Of a stretch of DNA of 64,000 nucleotides, positions 58,404 through 64,000 are shown piece by piece (position 1 is the stretch's first letter; every line of letters begins with the position of its first letter). This stretch comes from Legionella sp. PC1000 (GTDB lineage Bacteria > Pseudomonadota > Gammaproteobacteria > Legionellales > Legionellaceae). Made by a program: the position numbers and the translations under genes. The notes under the pieces are model-generated. The model saw only the letters and a list, made by a program, of their open reading frames with translations, searched no databases and had not been told where the DNA came from. Where the stretch lies: positions 1,210,001-1,274,000 of the forward strand of contig NZ_CP059400.1 of NCBI RefSeq assembly GCF_014109805.1, written 5' to 3'.

Positions 58404-58475
58404 CCTGGGTGCAGCGCAGTGAAACCCTGGAATTCTTAATCAGTTGAGCCCGGGTTTCGCTGCGCTGCACCCAGG
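58404..58475. repeat. Family B inverted repeat
   Basis: cctgggtgcagcgcagtgaaaccctgg (58404-58430) and cccgggtttcgctgcgctgcacccagg (58449-58475), 27-base arms with about two mismatches and an 18-base spacer. It lies between the PLP enzyme gene and dapD (both minus strand), so it is in the leader region of dapDE or the tail of the PLP gene. Confidence 0.88.
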
Positions 58476-58495
58476 ATCCCAATTGCATCCTGGCT

Positions 58496-59650
58496 TTAAT
58501 ATGCAAGCGCATATTCCAAATCAGCTTGTAAATCCTTCACATGCTCTATACCTACTGAGAGTCGAATAAATCCATCTTCTATACCCAAAGCCTTTCGTTT
58601 TTCTGGAGGTATAGACGCATGGGTCATAATCGCTGGATGCTCTATCAAGCTTTCCACACCACCTAAACTTTCGGCGAGAGTAAACAATTCACAACGTGCA
58701 AGAAAACGCTTGGCTCCATCGATACCACCATCAATTACCATGGAAATCATGCCGCCAAACCCGTGCATTTGTTCTTTAGCTAATCCATGCTGGGGGTGGT
58801 TTGTAAGGCCTGGATAAATAACTTTTTTTACTCTGGATTGCGTGCTCAACCAATTTGCTAAATGATGCGCATTCTCGCAATGTCTTTCCATTCGTAAGGA
58901 AAGTGTTTTCAGACTTCTTAAAACAAGAAAACTATCAAATGGACCTGCAATTCCGCCGCAGGAGTTATGCAGGAAAGCAATTTTATCCGCTAAATTAGGA
59001 TTATCACCAACCACTACGACCCCACTGACTACGTCTGAATGACCATTAAGGTATTTAGTTGCTGAATGCAGTGCTATATCAAACCCTAATTCTATAGGTT
59101 TCTGAATCCAGGGGGTCGCAAAAGTGTTGTCTGCAACTGCTATGAGATTATAACGTTTGGCTATCACTGCTATTTCACGTAAATTAGCCAGTTTTAGCAT
59201 GGGATTCGAAGGCGTTTCTACCCAGATCATACGAGTTTTTGGGGTAATTGCGGCCTCTATATTGCGAGTATCCGACATGTCTACAAAAGAAAAGGATAAT
59301 CCAGATGTACGAGTTTTCACCTTATCAAATAAACGAAATGTGCCTCCATAAAGATCATCCATGGCAACGACATGATCTCCGGCATCTAATAAATCAATAA
59401 TTGTGTTGATTGCAGCCATTCCAGAAGCAAAAGCAAAACCACGTTCACCTGACTCCAAACTGGCAATACACCCTTCATAGGCTCCACGCGTAGGGTTATG
59501 TGTCCTGGAGTACTCATAGCCAAGATGTTCACCTGGAGCAATTTGTTTGTAAGTAGATGTTGCATATATGGGGGTCATAACCGCACCAGTACTTGGACAG
59601 GGTTCCTGGCCAGCATGAATGGCTCGAGTTTCAAAGTGATGCTTTTTCAT
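58496..59650 (-). CDS. Cystathionine gamma-synthase/gamma-lyase family PLP enzyme
   Basis: 384 aa from the ATG with AAGGAT upstream (MKKHHFETRAIHAGQ); a frame 17 codons longer has no family match. Cys/Met metabolism PLP enzymes: YSRTHNPTRGAYEG near 47, SGMAAINT near 75, ADNTFATPWIQKP near 165, and the PLP lysine in HSATKYLNGHSDV near 190, with ESLIEHPAIMTHAS near 335. Sequence alone does not separate cystathionine gamma-synthase (metB) from gamma-lyase. It is monocistronic. Confidence 0.9.
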   Translation of the reverse strand: MKKHHFETRAIHAGQEPCPSTGAVMTPIYATSTYKQIAPGEHLGYEYSRTHNPTRGAYEGCIASLESGERGFAFASGMAAINTIIDLLDAGDHVVAMDDLYGGTFRLFDKVKTRTSGLSFSFVDMSDTRNIEAAITPKTRMIWVETPSNPMLKLANLREIAVIAKRYNLIAVADNTFATPWIQKPIELGFDIALHSATKYLNGHSDVVSGVVVVGDNPNLADKIAFLHNSCGGIAGPFDSFLVLRSLKTLSLRMERHCENAHHLANWLSTQSRVKKVIYPGLTNHPQHGLAKEQMHGFGGMISMVIDGGIDGAKRFLARCELFTLAESLGGVESLIEHPAIMTHASIPPEKRKALGIEDGFIRLSVGIEHVKDLQADLEYALAY

Positions 59651-59850
59651 TGGACTATCCTTAAGGGCTGTGAATTTCTTATGTCGATTACTTTCTTCCA
59701 TTTATTATAAAGTGATCTGTTCAGAGTGGTTTATGTAGGATATTCTAGTGGGGGTTGTATGTATAGGCAAGTTCTACTTTTGCGGGTATAGAAAGGGTAT
59801 AGCGAAGTGTTCATGTACAGGCAATTAATGTGTCAGGGGTCGTTTTGACA

Positions 59851-60354
59851 ATGAAATTTGATCTTCAAGCTTTATTTTCAGCAAAATACGCACAATGGAT
59901 TATTATTGCCTTAATTTCACTATTTTCCATACTGATTATCGCTGAGTACGCTTCTTTAATCTTTTCCCCTATAACTCGTCAAGCGGTACCTGAAACCACA
60001 AAAGAGATACCGGTGATAGCAAAACAGAATTCCTTTGATGCGATTTTACATTCTTCCTTATTCGGTGTGTATGTTTCAAATAATTTATCCAGTATTAAAA
60101 AATCCATGTTGAATGTTACTTTAGTAGGGATCTTATTTGCTAATAAGATAGAAGACTCCCAAGTAATCATTCGTTCTGCGAATGGGGAGGAAAGCACTTA
60201 TAAATTAGGTGATACGATACCTGGGGGGGCTGTGATCAAACGTATTATGGCTGCTGGGATTTTAGTTGAACGTAATGGTAATTTAGAGAGTTTAAGTTTA
60301 CCCAAAAATGAATTAATCTTTGAACCAGTAGCAAAGCCTTTGGAAGGGGAATAA
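59851..60354 (+). CDS. lspC: Type II secretion system protein C
   Basis: 167 aa from the ATG; an in-frame GTG 21 bases upstream is possible. A cytosolic N-terminus, one membrane helix (about residues 16-38, IIIALISLFSILIIAEYASLIF), then a periplasmic linker and the GspC homology region (about 70-150): SSLFGVYV, VTLVGILFANKIEDSQVIIRSANGEESTYKLGDTIPGGAVIKRI, VERNGNLESLSL. GspC links the inner-membrane platform to secretin GspD. The PDZ or coiled-coil end of some GspC proteins is missing, which fits the short Legionella form. It is isolated from other gsp genes; a Sel1 lipoprotein follows after 6 bp. Confidence 0.88.
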   Translation: MKFDLQALFSAKYAQWIIIALISLFSILIIAEYASLIFSPITRQAVPETTKEIPVIAKQNSFDAILHSSLFGVYVSNNLSSIKKSMLNVTLVGILFANKIEDSQVIIRSANGEESTYKLGDTIPGGAVIKRIMAAGILVERNGNLESLSLPKNELIFEPVAKPLEGE

Positions 60355-60360
60355 AAATTT

Positions 60361-60687
60361 ATGAGACGTTTATTTAATCGATTAATCGTTGTAATTTTTA
60401 TTTCTGCTCTAGCTGGATGTGCTGTTACTAGCGCGATGAATTTGCGTGAAGGGATTGATAGTTTCAGGGTTGAAGATTACCGTAGGGCTTTTATTCGCTT
60501 AAAACCATTAGCTCAGAAAGGGCAGCCTGATGCGCAATACGCTGTAGGTTATATGTATTATTACGGCAAAGGAGTAGTAGAAGATCGGAAAAAAGCGTGG
60601 TTTTGGATCAACGCCGCTGCTAATTTAGGCCAACCCGATGCAAAAGTAGCGATTCAAATATTAGCTAGTGGTGGTTCATTAAGTTAA
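60361..60687 (+). CDS. Sel1-repeat lipoprotein
   Basis: 108 aa. Signal with lipobox LAGC (Cys about 20), then one clear Sel1-like repeat pair: YRRAFIRLKPLAQKGQPDAQYAVGYMYYYGKGVVEDRKKAWFWINAAANLGQPDAKVAI (about 40-100). Such small periplasmic repeat proteins act as protein-binding adaptors. Six-base spacing after lspC suggests co-transcription and perhaps a link with type II secretion (inference). Confidence 0.85.
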   Translation: MRRLFNRLIVVIFISALAGCAVTSAMNLREGIDSFRVEDYRRAFIRLKPLAQKGQPDAQYAVGYMYYYGKGVVEDRKKAWFWINAAANLGQPDAKVAIQILASGGSLS

Positions 60688-60694
60688 ATGAATT

Positions 60695-60726
60695 TGTAGC
60701 CTGGATGGAGCATAGCGAAACCCAGA
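60695..60726. repeat. Single family B arm
   Basis: tgtagcctggatggagcatagcgaaacccaga matches one arm of the family B unit with small changes. It follows the Sel1 lipoprotein gene. Confidence 0.5.
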
Positions 60727-60789
60727 TTAGTGTGGTGTCTTTTAGCAGTTTGAGATAGGGTTAATGCCACATGACTTCCAGTTTAAAAG

Positions 60790-61851
60790 CTATCTCACGG
60801 AACACTCATTTTTTACATCAATGTTGTAATGAAATGTTAATATTTTGCTGGTGGGCTGAGCTAAGCCTAAAGAATTTATTTGTTCTTTTGCAAACCACTG
60901 CCCCTGTTTCTCAGACAATGTATTACCTAATGCTTTAGTTTTTATGCTGAGTGCATTAATTTGCAAATGAAAATGACTAAAGCGATGTTTAAATGTCATG
61001 AGTTGTCGAGGCGGCTCTCCTGATAAATCATAGTTCAGACGTATAAAGTCAAGTGGACAATCTTCTTCGTCCACACTGGGTAAACACCATAAACCACCCC
61101 ATAACCCTACAGGAGGCCTTTTTTCTAAATAGATGGAGTCTTGTTCATTGTATAAAACCAGGAACTGTTGGTTTTGAACGGGGATGGTTTTTTTTACTTT
61201 TTTCGTGGGATACAGATGTTGTTCTTCATATTTCAGTGCCAGACAATTATTCTGTAAGGGGCAATTAGGACAATTTGGATTTTTAGGGGTACAACACATG
61301 GCACCTAAATCCATAATGGCTTGGGTGTAATCAGCGCAGTTTTCCTGTGGCATGCATGAATTAGCCAGTTCCCACAATGTTTTTTTTACTTGCGCTTGTT
61401 CGGGATACCCCTTAATCATGAAAAAACGGGTTAAAACACGTTTTACATTTCCATCAAGAATAGCGACAGGTTGATTAAAAGCTTGGGATACAATGGCTGC
61501 TGCAGTAGATGGGCCAATTCCTGGCAACTCTTTTAATAATTGATAATCATCAGGTAAAACACCACCATGGGATTGCATCACTATTTTTGCTGTTTGATGA
61601 AGATTCCTGGCGCGGCTGTAATAACCAAGCCCTGACCACAAAGAAAGTACTTCATCATCATGTGCTTTCGCCAAAGCATTTATATTAGGAAATCGTTGCA
61701 TAAAACGTTCAAAATAAGGGATAACGGTTTGTACTTGAGTCTGCTGAAGCATAATTTCAGAAATCCATACTCTGTAAGGTGTTCGAGGAAGTTGCCAGGG
61801 AAGATTATTCCGTCCATAAAGGGCATACCACTGCAGTAAGGGTTGACTCAT
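60790..61851 (-). CDS. mutY: A/G-specific adenine glycosylase
   Basis: 353 aa from an ATG; an in-frame GTG nine codons upstream is also possible and neither has a good ribosome binding site. Removes adenine paired with 8-oxoguanine. WISEIMLQQTQV near residue 30 holds the catalytic Glu, LPGIGPSTAAAI with VAILDGNVKRVLTR (about 110-140) the helix-hairpin-helix and catalytic Asp, and CCTPKNPNCPNCPLQNNC the four-Cys iron-sulfur loop (C-x6-C-x2-C-x5-C). The C-terminal third is the Nudix-like 8-oxoG recognition domain. Confidence 0.95.
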   Translation of the reverse strand: MSQPLLQWYALYGRNNLPWQLPRTPYRVWISEIMLQQTQVQTVIPYFERFMQRFPNINALAKAHDDEVLSLWSGLGYYSRARNLHQTAKIVMQSHGGVLPDDYQLLKELPGIGPSTAAAIVSQAFNQPVAILDGNVKRVLTRFFMIKGYPEQAQVKKTLWELANSCMPQENCADYTQAIMDLGAMCCTPKNPNCPNCPLQNNCLALKYEEQHLYPTKKVKKTIPVQNQQFLVLYNEQDSIYLEKRPPVGLWGGLWCLPSVDEEDCPLDFIRLNYDLSGEPPRQLMTFKHRFSHFHLQINALSIKTKALGNTLSEKQGQWFAKEQINSLGLAQPTSKILTFHYNIDVKNECSVR

Positions 61852-62012
61852 TTTTTTGTATAAATTTTGTTTATCCACGCGCGTAATTCTTGATGGTTTA
61901 TTGTTGGCGTACTGTAAAAAAAGTAATGGCGCAGGTCAATGAGTAGCGTTCATTAATATCCATTTAAATGATCCGTACTCGTGGTCTGACCTCAGTATTG
62001 TATTCAGAATCT

Positions 62013-62918
62013 TTAGTTTTGTGCAGAGAGTTGAGGAGAATGTCCAGTTTCTTGTTTCTTGGCTGGTTGATAAAAGAAAGAACTTGGGTCAGTAGTGTAA
62101 AACTCATTATTAAATTGTACTCTTTCCTCGTCATTCACAAAAATACCAGGACCCAATGCTCTCATAATTGATAATACGGTGTTATTTTCAATCAAATGAG
62201 ATTTTGTGGGTTCCCCATTATCTAGATTCGTTTGAATTGATAAAACCGGCCTCAGAATTTCAATACACTGTGCAACGTCCTTTTGAGTTTTTAAATCCCT
62301 AATACTATGAATAATATTAGAAGGATAAGCATAAATATTTGTATCAGCATAGACTTCACGAATTTGTTGAAACGTTTCCTTATGCGCCCAGCTTTGCTTT
62401 AGAATGATTGCATCATTGATCATCTCTTTAACACGTGTAAGCCCATATTTCTTCATTAGATTCATAAGTAAATCATGCAATTGTTGAAATGATTCATCAT
62501 CATAAATATCCATAGAAAATTGATTTATATTTTTTTTCTTTAAAAAGTCAATAAAGCCATCGACAAATGATGTTGGATTAGTTTCGCTATCTGAAGCAAA
62601 ATAGGTTTTAATTAAAGTCCAACAGTCTGCAACTTGTGGACTTAGGTCGACGATAATTACTTGCGGTACACTATTTACTTTTTCTCCTAAATCACAGGCC
62701 AAAGCAATAGCGCCAAAAATAGAAGTTCCTACAAAAACAAAAGGCTTGTCTGTTTTATACGGTTCCAGATCTTTTTCTTTAATGGGATCATTTCCTAACC
62801 AAAATGCAAAGCATTCATTTAATTCCTGAGTCGGTAGTTGTTTGACTTTAGATAAAAGTTGAACTCGTTTTTTCTGATTTTCTTCAATTTGATCAGTTGT
62901 TTGTAATTTGCTCTGCAT
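62013..62918 (-). CDS. Orphan Rossmann-like protein, possible effector
   Basis: 301 aa from the ATG preceded by TTGGGG; an in-frame TTG five codons upstream overlaps that site. Not recognised. Residues about 60-110 show a strand-loop-helix alternation (FVFVGTSIFGAIALACDLG, then VIIVDLSPQVADCW) that could bind a nucleotide or SAM. The rest is helical and acidic with a strand (NIYAYPSNIIHSIRDL) near 190. It is soluble with no signal peptide. The C-terminal end (QPAKKQETGHSPQLSAQN) is polar. An effector or a methyltransferase-like protein are options; neither is proven. Confidence 0.55.
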   Translation of the reverse strand: MQSKLQTTDQIEENQKKRVQLLSKVKQLPTQELNECFAFWLGNDPIKEKDLEPYKTDKPFVFVGTSIFGAIALACDLGEKVNSVPQVIIVDLSPQVADCWTLIKTYFASDSETNPTSFVDGFIDFLKKKNINQFSMDIYDDESFQQLHDLLMNLMKKYGLTRVKEMINDAIILKQSWAHKETFQQIREVYADTNIYAYPSNIIHSIRDLKTQKDVAQCIEILRPVLSIQTNLDNGEPTKSHLIENNTVLSIMRALGPGIFVNDEERVQFNNEFYTTDPSSFFYQPAKKQETGHSPQLSAQN

Positions 62919-62933
62919 GTTTGTGAACCCCAA

Positions 62934-63492
62934 TAATCCAACAAGTGGGGATATTATATGTCAGTCGGGGCATAAATTAAACACAGCGATCTAAATTAAA
63001 TCTAATTAAATACTTGAGTATCTTTTTTCGTGGAAAAATAATTGCGAAGATGGTGTGTGTTGTTACATGGAAAGTTAATTCAATGATGAGACAAAGATTT
63101 TCATGCGGTGTTGCCATGAAATAAAAAATGGATGGTAAAGATAGCCCATGAACTTTATGTATATTATGAAAAAATTAAAGTTGACTCGCTAAGTGCCGAT
63201 ATATGGTCTATCGTTTTAAATAGGGGTCCTTTCTGTACTCAGGATGAGTAAATCAGCTGAATCATTTGCTAAATATTGTAGCGAATTCACTTAATGCATT
63301 GACGATGTGAGTTTTTTTAAGATTTTTTTAATCTAAAAATGGGGCGGTTTTCATATAGTAGAAACGTAACAGCCCTCCAGAATTAAATGCCACAAAGAAA
63401 AATAGATCTTAAAAAAGCTTGCAGGTTCAATGCATATGAGTGCGTGCTGTAATTTGTTGGTGAGTGATTTAGGTCAAATCAAGGAGAGATCG
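62934..63492. other. Long intergenic region with no recognised gene
   Basis: 559 bp, AT-rich, between divergent genes. No frame with a believable ribosome binding site was found on either strand, and no repeat family, tRNA or terminator was recognised. A weak TTGACT at 63181 with TATGGT 15 bases later is too poor to call a promoter. The final bases (AAGGAGAG at 63481) are the ribosome binding site of the next gene. It could hold a small RNA, which needs expression data. Confidence 0.4.
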
Positions 63493-64000
63493 ATGCACTA
63501 CGGCCAACATGAAATCGTGGTATTAAAACCTACAGCTGTCTTTTTATCATTTCTTGCTTCGCAATTGCCTGAAACCAAGTTACCGGATCTTAGATTATTG
63601 CAAATTGATAACACTGCATATCTGTTGCACAAACAAAACTCTGATGATGCAACTCTGGATGAAATAGAAAAGCATTTTTCAATAATGTTTCGTCATGAAA
63701 TTTGTCGTTGGCTAGGCGATAAAGCACGCAATGAAATAGAAACCAAATTTCTTGATTTTCTTTGTTGTTTTAAATTTGAATTGCACAACCATATTGTGTT
63801 GATGGATCCTTCAATAGAAACAAGTCATCAATTATTGTTCATTAAACCGCGTGTGGCTTTACTTAGCTGGATTAAAAAAACCATGGAAGACCAAGATAAT
63901 TTGGTTGGTGTTATTGAAAAAGTAGAGTTATCGCATCTGGAGGAAAATGCTACTGCTTTGGTGAAAAATTTTTCTAATTTAACCGACATAAAACCTTTTA
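63493..64000 (+). CDS. Hypothetical protein, truncated by window edge
   Basis: An open frame from ATG (AAGGAGAG four bases upstream) to the last base, about 169 codons without a stop, so the 3' end is missing. The protein begins MHYGQHEIVVLKPTAVFLSFLAS. It is soluble, with a run of helices (DEIEKHFSIMFRHEICRWLGD), and is not recognised. The strong ribosome binding site and long open frame make it a real gene. Confidence 0.75.
   Translation, partial: MHYGQHEIVVLKPTAVFLSFLASQLPETKLPDLRLLQIDNTAYLLHKQNSDDATLDEIEKHFSIMFRHEICRWLGDKARNEIETKFLDFLCCFKFELHNHIVLMDPSIETSHQLLFIKPRVALLSWIKKTMEDQDNLVGVIEKVELSHLEENATALVKNFSNLTDIKPF

Noticed and set aside
55802..60726. CRISPR array made of the repeated CCTGGG/CCCGGG units
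   Set aside because: Repeats are inverted pairs spaced by kilobases, not direct repeats with regular spacers, and no cas gene is present.
63181..63207. Promoter TTGACT-15-TATGGT
   Set aside because: The spacer is too short and the -10 match is weak.

Overview
The window is AT-rich chromosomal DNA from a gammaproteobacterium, almost certainly a Legionella species. This rests on a DotI/IcmL-family paralogue with no dot/icm genes around it, a stand-alone type II secretion lspC, an RT0821/Lpp0805-type surface lipoprotein, a SulP-carbonic anhydrase fusion, amino-acid catabolism genes (kbl-tdh, hutG, hutI), and several orphan proteins with the look of Dot/Icm effectors (kinase-like, ankyrin-like, and one ending in a eukaryotic CaaX prenylation box). 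No rRNA, tRNA, CRISPR array, prophage or complete insertion sequence was seen.

Layout. 0-7.4 kb (minus strand): proS, a SulP-carbonic anhydrase fusion, ttcA, tolC and a Pcm-like methyltransferase. 7.8-12.7 kb (plus): kbl-tdh for threonine breakdown to glycine, ettA, and an L,D-transpeptidase lipoprotein. 13-17.5 kb (minus): IcmL-like protein, hutG, a GNAT acetyltransferase, an STY0301-family secreted protein and an acyl-CoA ligase-like enzyme. 17.6-20.9 kb: accessory block of three orphan genes, including a kinase-like protein and a Sel1-like protein ending in CTIL. 21.1-25.8 kb (plus): tightly coupled SDR-hutI-DUF3298-OPT transporter operon. 26-31.4 kb (minus): valS and a 787-aa ankyrin-like protein. 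31.6-37.2 kb (minus): RND pump (adaptor, permease) with a LysR regulator. 37.4-43.9 kb (plus): small secreted or lipid-anchored proteins, then glyA-nrdR-nusB-thiL-pgpA-AI-2E exporter, a housekeeping block. 44-52.6 kb: an Opa-like barrel protein, an orphan 484-aa protein with a duplicated module, nadE, a SWIM-SNF2 helicase and a DUF2147 protein. 52.7-56.2 kb: dnaB-alr, a glycine-zipper lipoprotein and a small membrane protein. 56.4-61.9 kb: dapD-dapE, a PLP trans-sulfuration enzyme, lspC with a Sel1 lipoprotein, and mutY. 62-64 kb: an orphan Rossmann-like protein, a 560-bp gap, and a gene cut off by the right edge.

Intergenic DNA is rich in dispersed repeats of three kinds: (A) GC-rich double hairpins built on CCGCGG-CTTGT-CCGCGG, the best with perfect 28-bp arms at 11993-12066; (B) inverted pairs of a CCTGGGTGCAGCG...AAACCCGGG unit, which bracket dapDE; (C) a ~135-bp MITE-like element with 15-bp terminal inverted repeats, present three times between 40.5 and 52 kb. 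The most interesting biology is the 17.6-20.9 kb effector-like block, above all the protein ending in CTIL. All functions are inferred from sequence reading alone; no database search was run.
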